Shown here: positions 49,892-60,300 of the stretch, piece after piece
Layout of the letters: the number at the start of each line of letters is the position of its first letter
How positions within the stretch are numbered: position 1 is the first letter of the stretch
The notes under the pieces: generated by a model
What the model saw: only the letters and a program-made list of their open reading frames with translations
What the model was told of the DNA's origin: nothing
The model's database searches: none
Position numbers and translations under genes: made by a program
Assembly (NCBI RefSeq): GCF_000384315.1
Contig: NZ_ARVW01000001.1
Location: 7,981,001-8,045,000, forward strand
DNA from: Amycolatopsis nigrescens CSC17Ta-90
GTDB taxonomy: Bacteria > Actinomycetota > Actinomycetes > Mycobacteriales > Pseudonocardiaceae
DNA length: 64,000 nt
Reading direction: 5' to 3'

Positions 49892-51943
49892 ATGATCTCG
49901 CCGGACAACCCGTTCGCCACCGCGAGCGAGCTTCCGTACGGCCTGCCGCCGTTCGACCGGATCACCGACGAGCACTTCCTGCCCGCTTTCGAGGCCGGGA
50001 TCGCCGAGCAGGCCGCCGAGGTGGCCGCCATCGCCGACGACCCGGAACCGGCCACCTTCGAGAACACCGTTGTCGCACTCGAACGTTCCGGCGCGCTGCT
50101 CGGCCGGGTCTCTTCGGTCTTCGGCAACCTGGCCTCGTCGGACACCAGCCCGGAGCGCCAGCGCATCCAGGCGGCCGTCGCGCCGAAGCTGGCCGCGCAC
50201 CACGACGCGATCTACCTGAACCAGCGGCTGTTCGCGCGGATCGCGGACCTGTTCGGCCGCCGCGGCTCGCTCGGCCTCGATGCCGAGTCGGACTGGCTGC
50301 TGGAGCGGCTGCACACCGACTTCCAGCGCGCCGGGGCCGGGCTGCCGGAAGCCGACCAGGCGAGGCTGCGCGGGCTGAACGAGGAGCTGTCCACGCTGAG
50401 CACGCGGTTCCAGGAGAACCTGCTCGGCGACACCAACGAACTGGCCGTGGTGGTCGAGGACGCCGATGCGCTGGCCGGCCTTTCCGCGGATGCGTTGGCG
50501 GCCGCGGCGGAGGCCGCCAACGCGAAGGGGGAGCCGGGCAAGTACGTGCTCAACCTGCAGCTGCCGACCGTGCAGTCAGCGCTCGCGTCGCTGGCCGATC
50601 GTGCGCTGCGGCAGCGGCTGTACACCGCGTCGATCAACCGCGGCAACCGCGGCAACGAGCACGACAACAAGGCGGCGCTGGCCAGGATTGCGATGCTGCG
50701 GGCCGAACGTGCCGCGCTGCTCGGCTATCCGCATCACGCTGCGTACGCGATCTCGGACCAGACCGCGCGCACCGAGGAGGCCGCGGCCGAGCTGCTGGAC
50801 CGGCTGGCGCCGGTGGCGGTGGCCAACGCGAAGGCCGAGGCCGAGGAACTGCAGCGGTACCTGGAGCAGGACGAGCCGGGCGCGACCCTCGAGCCGTGGG
50901 ACTGGGCGTACTACGCCGAGCGGGTCCGCAAGGCCCGGTTCGACATCGACGAGTCGGTGCTGCGGCCGTACTTCGAGCTGGACCGGGTGCTGCGGGACGG
51001 GGTGTTCTACGCGGCCGAACGGTTGTACGGGCTCACCTTCACCGAGCGCCACGACCTGCCGAAGTACCACCCCGAGGTGCGGATCTTCGAGGTCTTCGGC
51101 CCGGACGGCGACCCGATCGGGCTCTTCCTCGGCGACTACTTCACCCGCGACTCCAAGCGGGGCGGCGCCTGGATGAACAACTTCGTGGACCAGTCAGGTC
51201 TGCTCGGCGACCGTCCGGTGGTGGTGAACAACCTGAACATCGCCCGTCCGCCCGCGGGGGAGCCGACCCTGCTCACCTTCGACGAGGTGATCACCGCCTT
51301 CCACGAGTTCGGGCACGCGCTGCACGGGCTGTTCTCGGACGTCCGCTACCCGACCTTCTCCGGTACCAACGTGCCGCGTGACTTCGTCGAGTACCCGTCG
51401 CAGGTGAACGAGATGTGGCTGCTCTGGCCCGAGGTGCTGGCCAACTACGCCAAGCACCACGAGACGGGGGAGCCGTTGCCGCAGCGGCTGGTGGACCGGC
51501 TGGCCGAGTCGCAGCAGTACGGCGAGGGCTTCTCCACCACCGAGTATCTCGCCGCGTCCCTGCTGGACCAGGCATGGCACCGGCTCGGCGTGGACGACCA
51601 GGTGAGCGATGTGGCGCGGTTCGAGGCCGAGGCGCTGGAGAAGGCCGGGGTGGCACTGTCCACTGTGGCCCCTCGCTACCGCAGCACGTACTTCGCGCAC
51701 GTCTTCAGCGGTGGGTACGCGGCCGGGTACTACTCCTACATCTGGAGCGAGGTGCTGGACGCGGACACGGTGGAATGGTTCCGCGAGAACGGCGGCCTGA
51801 GCAGGGCGAACGGCGACCACTTCCGGCGCGAGCTGCTGTCCAGGGGCGGCAGCGTGGACTCGATGGCGGCGTTCCGCGCCTTCCGCGGCCGCGACCCCGA
51901 GATCGCCCCGCTGCTCAAGCGCCGCGGCCTCGCCGGGGCCTGA
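49892..51943 (+). CDS. M3-family oligopeptidase (peptidyl-dipeptidase Dcp type)
   Basis: 683 residues, normal for Dcp. The zinc site TAFHEFGHALHGLF (HExxH at about residue 471) is followed by the third ligand Glu in DFVEYPSQVNE. Catalytic Tyr/His pair is in FAHVFSGGYAAGYYSYIWSEVLDADTV near the end. No signal peptide; cytoplasmic degradation of peptides. ATG 49892 follows TGAGGAGT. Converges on the epimerase gene with one base between stop codons. Confidence 0.94.
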   Translation: MISPDNPFATASELPYGLPPFDRITDEHFLPAFEAGIAEQAAEVAAIADDPEPATFENTVVALERSGALLGRVSSVFGNLASSDTSPERQRIQAAVAPKLAAHHDAIYLNQRLFARIADLFGRRGSLGLDAESDWLLERLHTDFQRAGAGLPEADQARLRGLNEELSTLSTRFQENLLGDTNELAVVVEDADALAGLSADALAAAAEAANAKGEPGKYVLNLQLPTVQSALASLADRALRQRLYTASINRGNRGNEHDNKAALARIAMLRAERAALLGYPHHAAYAISDQTARTEEAAAELLDRLAPVAVANAKAEAEELQRYLEQDEPGATLEPWDWAYYAERVRKARFDIDESVLRPYFELDRVLRDGVFYAAERLYGLTFTERHDLPKYHPEVRIFEVFGPDGDPIGLFLGDYFTRDSKRGGAWMNNFVDQSGLLGDRPVVVNNLNIARPPAGEPTLLTFDEVITAFHEFGHALHGLFSDVRYPTFSGTNVPRDFVEYPSQVNEMWLLWPEVLANYAKHHETGEPLPQRLVDRLAESQQYGEGFSTTEYLAASLLDQAWHRLGVDDQVSDVARFEAEALEKAGVALSTVAPRYRSTYFAHVFSGGYAAGYYSYIWSEVLDADTVEWFRENGGLSRANGDHFRRELLSRGGSVDSMAAFRAFRGRDPEIAPLLKRRGLAGA

Positions 51944-51952
51944 TTCAGGCCC
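51936..51952. terminator. Palindrome spanning two convergent stop codons
   Basis: GGGCCTGA-T-TCAGGCCC. The TGA of the oligopeptidase gene and the TCA (TGA on the other strand) of the epimerase gene form its centre, flanked by GGGCC/GGCCC. Possible bidirectional terminator. Confidence 0.5.
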
Positions 51953-52910
51953 GCAGTTCGGCGAAGCCCTCGGCGCGGGTGCGGATCGGCTGGTAGCCCA
52001 GTTCGGTGCGTGCCTTGCCGATGTCGATCGTGCATTCCTTGCTGGACAGCCAAAGGGACATGTAGTCCAGTGGCGGTGCGCCGGAGAGCCCGAGCCGTCG
52101 CCAGAGGGTTTCGCCGGCGCTGGTCGCGATGCGGGCGGGCAGCTCGGGCATGCTGCGGCCGGGCGCGGTGACCCCTTGGGTGGCCAGTAGCTCGGTGACG
52201 AAGTCGCGGAAGACGATCGGCTCGCCGTCGGTGACGAAGTACGCCTCGCCGGGGCGCCCGCGCTCGGCGGCCAGCAGCACGCCCAGCACCACGTTGTCCA
52301 CGTGCGTGGTGGCCGTCAGGTGCCGCCCGCCGCCGATCCAGGCGAACCGCCCGGTCTGGACGGCGGCGACCAGTTCGGGCAGCACAGTGCTGTCCCCGGT
52401 ACCCCAGACCAGGCGTGGCCGCAGCACCACGGTCTCCAGGTCCTCGCCGTTCGCGGCCAGTACCACCTGCTCCGCCTTGGCTTTCGAAGCGGCATAGGGC
52501 GCGGGCGAATCCGGTCGCAGCGGCGCGGCCTCGTCGACGTCGACCAGCGCCTGACCGGTCATCAGCGCGGCCTCGGTGCCCACGTGGACGAGCCGGCGCA
52601 CGCCGGCACGACGGGCGCCGGCGACCACATTGCGGGTGCCGGTGACGTTGTCCCGTTCGAACGCGTCCCGCCCGCCACCGCGGCTGGTGCGGGCCGCCGA
52701 GTGGAAGACGACGTCGCTCCCGCTCATCGCCTCGGCCAGTATCGCGAAGTCCGACAGATCCCCGGGAACAGGCTTCGCGCCCGCCTCGGTGACCTTGTCC
52801 GCGGCCGCGTCGGAGCGGGCCAGTGCGCGCACCACGTGGCCGTCTTCGACCAGTCGCCGGATCAGCCGCAGGCCCACGAACCCGGAGCCGCCGGTCACCA
52901 GAGCATCCAT
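51945..52910 (-). CDS. NAD(P)-dependent epimerase / 3-beta-hydroxysteroid dehydrogenase-like protein
   Basis: 321 residues of the extended SDR fold. ALVTGGSGFVGLRL at the N-terminus binds NAD(P); YAASKAKAEQVV holds the catalytic Tyr and Lys (about 142); HVDNVVLGVLLAAERGRPGEAYFVTDGEP is the substrate-domain hallmark of the sterol/dihydroflavonol reductase group. ATG 52910 follows GAGGAGG. It is divergent from the TetR gene, and the operator between them suggests control by that repressor. Confidence 0.88.
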   Translation of the reverse strand: MDALVTGGSGFVGLRLIRRLVEDGHVVRALARSDAAADKVTEAGAKPVPGDLSDFAILAEAMSGSDVVFHSAARTSRGGGRDAFERDNVTGTRNVVAGARRAGVRRLVHVGTEAALMTGQALVDVDEAAPLRPDSPAPYAASKAKAEQVVLAANGEDLETVVLRPRLVWGTGDSTVLPELVAAVQTGRFAWIGGGRHLTATTHVDNVVLGVLLAAERGRPGEAYFVTDGEPIVFRDFVTELLATQGVTAPGRSMPELPARIATSAGETLWRRLGLSGAPPLDYMSLWLSSKECTIDIGKARTELGYQPIRTRAEGFAELRA

Positions 52911-52930
52911 CGTTCCTCCTCAGTTTTAAG

Positions 52931-52946
52931 TATGATGGTCAACATA
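52931..52946. promoter_or_regulatory. Predicted TetR operator between epimerase and TetR genes
   Basis: TATGATGGTCAACATA is an imperfect palindrome (TATG-N-TG-N2-CA-N-CATA) centred in the 84-base divergent gap, the position expected for autorepression and repression of the neighbour. It overlaps a TATGAT -10-like box for the rightward gene. Confidence 0.6.
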
Positions 52947-52994
52947 GTAAGCTGGAGGAGCAACCCGCCACAACACCGACCCCTGGAGCCGTTG

Positions 52995-53576
52995 ATGCGC
53001 AAGGCCCGATCCGACTCCCGGCAGAAGATCATCCGGGGGGCCCAGGATCTGTTGTGCCGTCAGGGTTACCGGGGTACCGGGCTGGCGCAGATCATCGAGG
53101 AGAGCGGCAGTCCGCGCGGCTCGACGTACTTCCTGTTCCCCGGCGGCAAGGAGGAGATCGCGACCGAGGCGCTGGCCGCCTCCGGGGTGGAGTTCGACGC
53201 GATGATCCGCGCTGCCCGTGAGTCCAGCCCCACCGCCGCGGCGTGGGTGCAGACGATGACCGAGTACTTCGCCGGCTCATTGCGTGACTCGGGTTTCACC
53301 CAGGGCTGCCCGGTCTCCACGGTCACGCTGGACTCGGCGCCCGGGTCTCCGGCGCTGACCGCGGCCTGCCGGAGCGCCTACGACCGCTGGCTATCCGCGC
53401 TCGCGGACGGGCTCACCGGCTACGGCGTGGCCGACGAGGCGGCGGCCGACCTGGCCGTGGTGATGCTCACCGGCTTGGAAGGGGCGATGCTGCTCTGCCG
53501 CGCCCGGCAGTCGACCGAGCCGTTGCACCAGGTGGCGCGGTACGCGCTGCGGGCGATCGAGGCCGAGCTGCCTTGA
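52995..53576 (+). CDS. TetR-family repressor (LmrA/YxaF-like)
   Basis: 193 residues. The N-terminal HTH is 'KIIRGAQDLLCRQGYRGTGLAQIIEESGSPRGSTYFLFPGGKEEI', whose 'GSPRGSTYFLFPGGKEEI' end is typical of the LmrA/YxaF subgroup; the C-terminal domain 'AAADLAVVMLTGLEGAMLLCRARQS' is the ligand and dimer part. ATG 52995 follows GGAG. Probably represses the divergent epimerase gene; binding site at 52931-52946. Confidence 0.9.
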   Translation: MRKARSDSRQKIIRGAQDLLCRQGYRGTGLAQIIEESGSPRGSTYFLFPGGKEEIATEALAASGVEFDAMIRAARESSPTAAAWVQTMTEYFAGSLRDSGFTQGCPVSTVTLDSAPGSPALTAACRSAYDRWLSALADGLTGYGVADEAAADLAVVMLTGLEGAMLLCRARQSTEPLHQVARYALRAIEAELP

Positions 53577-53586
53577 CCCGTCAGGG
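53571..53586. terminator. Small palindrome spanning two convergent stop codons
   Basis: CCTTGAC-CC-GTCAGGG; includes the stops of the TetR gene and the convergent uncharacterised gene. Weak and partly trivial, because TGA and TCA are complementary. Confidence 0.35.
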
Positions 53587-54024
53587 ATGGAGACCGAAGT
53601 CGGTGAGGGCGCGGGTTGCGGCGACGAGGATGTGCGGGGGAGTGGGGACTCCCGGCTCGACCCTGGCGTTGACGGCGGCCCAGAGTCGGCGGGGCTCGAC
53701 CCCGTCCGGCAGTTCGAGGTGCCAGGTGTAGCCGCGGGGCCGGGGTGGCACGGCCGCTTCGGCCAGATACGAGTTGACGTCCGCTTCGATACCGGCCTGG
53801 TCGGCTTCGGTCCGCGGTTCGGTGGTGACGGTGGCTTCGCTGGTTCGACGGGCGCGGCGGATGACGCGCACGGTGTGGTCCTCGAGCCGGTCGACGACGC
53901 GCTGGACCCGTGCGGGACCCGCCGCCCATGCGATCAGCATGCCCCAGCCGTTGTCCGGCAACGGCGCGTACCGGCTACCGGCGATGTCGCCGATCGGGTA
54001 ATCGTGCCAGCGGTTCTCGGGCAT
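53581..54024 (-). CDS. Uncharacterised protein
   Basis: 147 residues, no family recognised. Begins MPENRWHDYPIGDIAGSRYA; a middle segment is acidic and helical (TTEPRTEADQAGIEADVNSY), the end is 'HILVAATRALTDFGLHP'. No signal or membrane helix. ATG 54024 is used; GTG 54030 is possible. It lies downstream of mdh on the same strand but behind two hairpins, so it is probably transcribed separately or at a low read-through level. Confidence 0.55.
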   Translation of the reverse strand: MPENRWHDYPIGDIAGSRYAPLPDNGWGMLIAWAAGPARVQRVVDRLEDHTVRVIRRARRTSEATVTTEPRTEADQAGIEADVNSYLAEAAVPPRPRGYTWHLELPDGVEPRRLWAAVNARVEPGVPTPPHILVAATRALTDFGLHP

Positions 54025-54043
54025 GGTCACATTTCGGGAAGGC

Positions 54044-54074
54044 GGTGCGGGCCGCCGATCCGGCGGCCCGCACC
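54044..54074 (-). terminator. 13-bp perfect hairpin upstream of the uncharacterised gene
   Basis: GGTGCGGGCCGCC (54044-54056) pairs perfectly with GGCGGCCCGCACC (54062-54074) around a five-base loop. A very stable stem 20 bases upstream of the next start; terminator or 5' leader structure. Confidence 0.6.
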
Positions 54075-54088
54075 CCGCGCCACTCAGA

Positions 54089-54110
54089 ATCTTGCGGGAC
54101 ACCCGCGCCC
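54089..54110. repeat. GCGGG-ACA-CCCGC hairpin repeat, copy 3
   Basis: TTGCGGGACACCCGCGCCCG; differs by one base from the 20-mer at 10660-10679, and matches 25 bases of that locus with two differences when flanks are included. Sits between two larger hairpins. Confidence 0.7.
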
Positions 54111-54114
54111 GATC

Positions 54115-54146
54115 GATGGGGGCATGCGCAAAAAGCCTCGCATGCC
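54115..54146 (-). terminator. Rho-independent-like terminator of mdh
   Basis: GGGGGCATGCG (54115-54125) pairs with CGCATGCCCCC (54136-54146) over 11 bp with a ten-base loop containing a run of T on the transcribed strand. It begins seven bases after the mdh stop, so it probably ends the mdh transcript. Confidence 0.75.
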
Positions 54147-54152
54147 CCCGTC

Positions 54153-55220
<1,068 letters not shown>

Positions 55221-55248
55221 TCACTGCGCAGCGGCAAAGTGCGGCGCC

Positions 55249-57315
55249 TCATTTCTTGACCGATTCGGCCGGCTCCAGGTCGAAGGCGCGACCGAGCGCG
55301 ATCACCGCCTCGTCGAGCTGGCCGAGGCTGGACAGCACGGTGCGCGCCCTGGCGTCGGGCACGTCGTCGCAGACCGGGCCGCCCTCGTCCCGGCCGAGCT
55401 GCCGGTGCGTGCCGCCGGAGCGCACCACCTCCAGCAGCACGTCCACGTTCGCGGTGGTCCGGCGCACCAAGGCGGACAGCCCGCCGTCGGCGGAGAGCAG
55501 CCCGGGCTGGGCGCGCGCCGCCACGTGCCTGGCCCGGAACACGATCGTTTCCAGACTGGTCAGCACGTACCAGCCGTAGTCGCGGCGACTGCTCACGTTG
55601 ATCGGATGGATCAGCGGCTCGATGGTGGCGCGTACCCGTTCCACGTCGCGGTCGAGCTGCCGGGACAGCTCGATGAGATTGAGATTCTCCTTACCCGACA
55701 ACAGGTCTGCGGCCCGCTCCAGGAACTCTCGCAGCCGGTCGAGCAACTCGCCGATGTCGTCGAGCATCACCGACCTGGTGCGCACCGGCACGATCACCAC
55801 CGCGGCCAGGATGCCGGCCGCCGCGCCGACCGCGGTCTCCGCCACCCGGATCCAGAGCACCTCGAAGCTGAACGTGCCGAGCAGGCTGTAGAGCAGGCCG
55901 AGCATGCTGGTGATGAAGAACGCCATGATCAACTGCGACACCCGGGACATGTAGACCATGCCGAAGACGCAGACCAGGATCAGCGCGATGGTGGCCGGCA
56001 CGCTGCCACCGACCAGCAGCGCGAGTAGCACCCCGCCGACGATGCCGATCAGCGTGCCGGCCAGCCGGCGCGCGCCCTTGACGAAGGTGGCGCCGGCGGT
56101 GGACGTGCCGATGAACACCACGAACACGGTCAGCACGGCCCAGTACCAGCGCTGGTGGGAGACCAGCTCACCGCCGAGCACGGCCAGCCCGCCGCCGAGC
56201 ACCGCCTGGATCGCGCTCCGGGTCTGGTTGTCGTAGGCGAAGACGGCGGTCTTGTCGTCCTCGGTCTCGTCGGGGGTCTCGGCCTCGGCCGAGTAATCGC
56301 GCTCGGCGATGCGCTGGGCGTTCACGTCGGCCAGCGCCAGATCGGCGATCGCCCGCCGCAGCTCGTCGCCCTGCTCGGGCCGTTCGGCCAGTTTGCTGCC
56401 CTCGACCAGCATCCTGCTGAACTCGCCGGTCTCGCTGATCAGCGGCAGGTCGCGGGGGTCGCGCTCGATCAGTGAGTGGAACCGTTGCAGCGCACCGATC
56501 AGCTCGGCGGTGACCTCCGGGGTCAGCGGCTCCGCGGCGGTGCGCTGGGTGGTGATCGTGAGCCACTGGACGGCCAGCTCCACCTCGATCGCGCGCCGGC
56601 GGAGCAGGTCTGCGGCCCGGTTGTCCACCACGTCCGCCGCGGTGTCCTCGACCAGCAGCACGCACTCGTGCAGCCGGTCGTTGGCGCGGCGCAGCTGGGC
56701 CCGAGCCCGGTCACCGCCGCCGTTGCCGAGATAGCCCTCGGCGGCGCGGATCACCGCGCCGAGCCGGGCGCGGAAGGCACGGCGGATCCGCAGCAGCTCG
56801 GCGTCCGCGCGGCGGGGCAGCAGCACGAACCGGACCAGCGCGTTGGCGGCGACACCGATCAGCAGGGCGAGCAGCAGCGCCGGCACCTGGCGCAGATGGG
56901 TTTGCAGGAACATGGCGAAGAAGAAGAGGAAGAAGCTCGCCGAGCCGAGCGCGATGCCACGGGAGCCGAAGCGCTGGGCGTAGACCGCGACGAAGATCAG
57001 CAGCACGAAGATCACGCTGTCCAGCGGGGGAGCGGCGCTGCCGACACTGGCCAGGGTGAGCGACGCGGCGCCGGCGAGCAGCACCAGCCCCAATGTCACC
57101 GCCTGCTGGCCCGGGGTCGGGTCGGAGATGGTGAACGCGGACATCATCGCGGCGATCGCGCCGACCAGGATGACCGTCAGCGGCTGGCCGAGCGGGGCGA
57201 GCGCGGCCACCGCGATGGCGATGCCGAGCACCGCGGACAGGCCGAGCCGCAGCCGCACGAAACCGGGGTCCGACGCGATCATCCGATCACGGGCGACCCG
57301 CCACAACCGCCTCAC
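55249..57315 (-). CDS. FUSC-family membrane protein
   Basis: 688 residues. Two hydrophobic blocks of five or six helices each (about 25-150 and 370-500) with a long helical soluble stretch between and at the end; the second block 'VLTVFVVFIGTSTAGATFVKGARRLAGTLIGIVGGVLLALL' carries the FUSC signature. Relatives export aromatic acids or siderophores, but the substrate is unknown. GTG 57315 overlaps the stop of the upstream GH92 gene (GTGA), so they are co-transcribed. Confidence 0.87.
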   Translation of the reverse strand: MRRLWRVARDRMIASDPGFVRLRLGLSAVLGIAIAVAALAPLGQPLTVILVGAIAAMMSAFTISDPTPGQQAVTLGLVLLAGAASLTLASVGSAAPPLDSVIFVLLIFVAVYAQRFGSRGIALGSASFFLFFFAMFLQTHLRQVPALLLALLIGVAANALVRFVLLPRRADAELLRIRRAFRARLGAVIRAAEGYLGNGGGDRARAQLRRANDRLHECVLLVEDTAADVVDNRAADLLRRRAIEVELAVQWLTITTQRTAAEPLTPEVTAELIGALQRFHSLIERDPRDLPLISETGEFSRMLVEGSKLAERPEQGDELRRAIADLALADVNAQRIAERDYSAEAETPDETEDDKTAVFAYDNQTRSAIQAVLGGGLAVLGGELVSHQRWYWAVLTVFVVFIGTSTAGATFVKGARRLAGTLIGIVGGVLLALLVGGSVPATIALILVCVFGMVYMSRVSQLIMAFFITSMLGLLYSLLGTFSFEVLWIRVAETAVGAAAGILAAVVIVPVRTRSVMLDDIGELLDRLREFLERAADLLSGKENLNLIELSRQLDRDVERVRATIEPLIHPINVSSRRDYGWYVLTSLETIVFRARHVAARAQPGLLSADGGLSALVRRTTANVDVLLEVVRSGGTHRQLGRDEGGPVCDDVPDARARTVLSSLGQLDEAVIALGRAFDLEPAESVKK

Positions 57316-60300
57316 CTGCCGCCCTCCGCTCGTGAGTGGAAAGTGTTGTCAGGGGAACACTTTTCACTCACGACCTTGGCGAGGAGCTCCCATTGGGCGA
57401 GGCGGAGGCGGCGGCCGGTGCAGGCGGTGACGCGCAGCCGGTAGTGCCGGTAAGCGGCGGGTTCGGCGAGGCCGAAGGGGCGGGTCTGACGCCGCCAGCG
57501 GAACACCTGCTCGGACCGCTGGTCGAGCATGGTCCACCGGACCGCGTCGTCGGAGCCCTCCAGCACCCAGGACCGCGGATCGCCGGATCGGCTACCGGAG
57601 GTGAGCGTGTACAGCTGGACCGGCGCCGGATCGGAAACCGTGCACTCGAGCACCGGCGTGCCGGATCGGAACCGCACTTCGGTCCGCGTGGTGTCGTCGA
57701 ACAACGCGCTCACGTCGGTGCCGTCGTCGGCGCGGGCGTGGCCGGTGAGGTCGCGCAGCGGGCACGGCGGCTCGTCCCCGCTGGTCAGTGCCGGCGGCAC
57801 CGAACCGCGCCCCCACGCGGACGGGGTGACCGCCATGTCGAAGTCCAGCACCCCGCCGGTGACCAACAGCTCGTGCGGGATCGACGTGTCCGGATGCGGT
57901 ACGCCGTTCCAGGCGACGCCGCGGACGTACACCGTCTCCGCGGTGTTGCCTGGCGCGTTGATCACGAGGTCCTTGCCGTTCTCCAGGTGGATGGTCGCCT
58001 TGCTGAACAGCGGAGAGCCGATCGCGTAGTGCGGGCTGCCCACGCCGAGCGGGTAGATGCCGAGTGCGCTGAAGATGTACCAGGCGGACATCTCACCGTT
58101 GTCCTCGTCGCCCGGATACCCCTGGCCGATTTCGCTGCCCAGGTAGCAGCGGCTGAGCACCTCGCGCACGATCGCCTGGGTCTTGGAGGGCGCGCCGGCG
58201 TGGTTGTACATGTACGGGATGTGGTGCGAGGGCTGGTTGGAGTGCCCGTACTGGCCGAGCCGGACGTCGCGCGCTTCGGTCATCTCGTGGATCACCCCGC
58301 CGTAGGAGCCCGGCTTGGTGCCGGTCTCCCCGGTGGCGAAGAACGTGTCCAAAGTGGATTCCAGCTTGGCCTGCCCGCCGAACAGCCCGGCCAGCCCGTG
58401 GCCGTCGTGCGGCACGGAGAAGGCCGTGTTCCAGCCGTTGGTCTCGGTGTAGTCGTAGCCCCAGAGCGTCGGGTCGTACTCCTCGGGGGACCAGCGCCAG
58501 TTGCCCGCGCTGTCGCGGCCCTGGAAGAAGCCGACGCGATGGTCGAAGTGGTGTACGTAATGCAGGGCGCGCTGGCGGAAGTAGCGCGCGTTGTCCAGGT
58601 ACTCGACGCGCCGCGGGTCGTCGGCCGCGGCCTGCTGGAAAAGAGCCTGGCACAGGTTCGCGATGCCGAAGTCGTTGATACAGCCTTCCAGCGCCCAGGA
58701 CAGGCCCTCCGGGACGGACGACGGCGTGTAGCCGAGGAAGATCGACTCGTGCAGCCCGCGCCTGCCGACGCTGCGTCCAGGAGGGCTGACCGTCGCGTTG
58801 CGCAGCGCGGCCTGGTAGCACGATTCCAGGTCGAAACCGCGGACGCCCTTGAGGTACGCGTCCGCGAACGCCACGTCCGAACTGGTGCCGGTCATCAGGT
58901 TCGCGTAGCCGGGGGAGGACCAGCGGGAGATCCAGCCGCCTTCGCGGTACTGCTGCACGAACCCGTCGATCAGCTCGCCGCAGCGCGCCGGGGTGAGCAG
59001 CGCGTAGGCCGGCCAGGTGGTGCGGTAGGTGTCCCAGAAGCCGTTGTTCACCGAGATCCTGCCGTCGACCACCTTGGCGCCGGTCCGGCGGCGGGTGCTC
59101 GGCCACCGGCGGCGGATGACCGGGCTGGCGTGCCGGTACCGCGGCTGCTCGACGGTGCCGGTGTTCTCGTGGCCCGAGTTGGGGTAGAGGAACAGCCGGT
59201 AGAGGTTCGAGTAGAAGGTGGTCCGCTGGTCGTCGCTGGCCCCTTCGAGCTCGATCCGACCGAGCACGTCCTGCCAGTCCCGCCTAGCGCGCTCGCGGAC
59301 CTCGTCGAACGAGGTGCCGCGCGGGATCTCGAGGGTCAGGTTGCGCCTGGCCTGCGCCAGGCTGATCAGTGAGGTTGCGATCCGCAGGGTGACCTCGGGG
59401 GCGTCGAAGACCAGATGGCCGGTGACCCTGCGCCACGGCGGTCTGCGCAGCCGGCCGCCGTCGATCGCGGGCCGGTCGAATTCGCCGTAGACGAACATCC
59501 GGCGAGCGCCGGTGGACAGCCGGCTGCGCACCCAGGTGTGCCCGTGCACGGTTCCGGTGACCCGGTCCAGCCGCAGCCCACCGCGGTTGCCGGCGTTGTC
59601 GAAGAGCACCCAGCCCGGCGCGCTCGGGAACCGGAACCGGAAGATCGCGGCATGGTCCGACGGTGCGATGTCGGTGCTGATCCCGTTGGCGAACCGGACA
59701 CCGTAGTGGTGCGGTCGGTCGGTCTCGTCCTCGTGCGCGAACGGCAGCGCGCGCTGCCGCCTGCCGGTGGCCACCGGGCCGATGCCGGGCAGCAGTTGGA
59801 ACGGATGCCGGTCGCCCATCCACGGACTGGGCTGGTGGCTGACCGCGAACGCCTCCAGCGCCGGCCGGTTCGCCGCGTCGTTGCGGCGGTGGTACTCGTA
59901 GAGCCAGGTGGTGCTGGCCGCGTCGGTGACCGGCGTCCAGAAGTTGAAGCCGTGCGGTACCGCGGTCGCCGGGATGGTGTTGCCGCGGGAGAAGTCCTTG
60001 CTGGAATGGGTTCCCCTGGTGGTGCGCACCCAGTCGACCGGATCGGTGGACGGCCGCGGCGGCCGTACCGCGATCCGCACGTCGTCCAGCCAGCCGGTGG
60101 CCTGCCCCTGGCCCTCCGGCGGGTCCGTGCTGAGCACGATGGTCCGCGCGGTGCGGCCGGCCGCGATCGCGCCGAGGTCGGCGCGCACCAGGTTCCACTG
60201 GTCGAGGTAGAGCTTCTTCGCCTTGCCCTGCGCCAGCGCGGTCAGTGCGAACCCGTGCTGGTCGGTGCCGCCGAGGCCGCTGAGCGTGCTGCCGTCGTCG

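Noticed and set aside
10660..54110. CRISPR-like array from the repeated hairpin motif
   Set aside because: Copies are far apart, in both orientations, without regular spacers or cas genes.
57330..57373. Insertion sequence or transposon end
   Set aside because: No transposase, no target duplication seen; the palindromes are short dispersed repeats.
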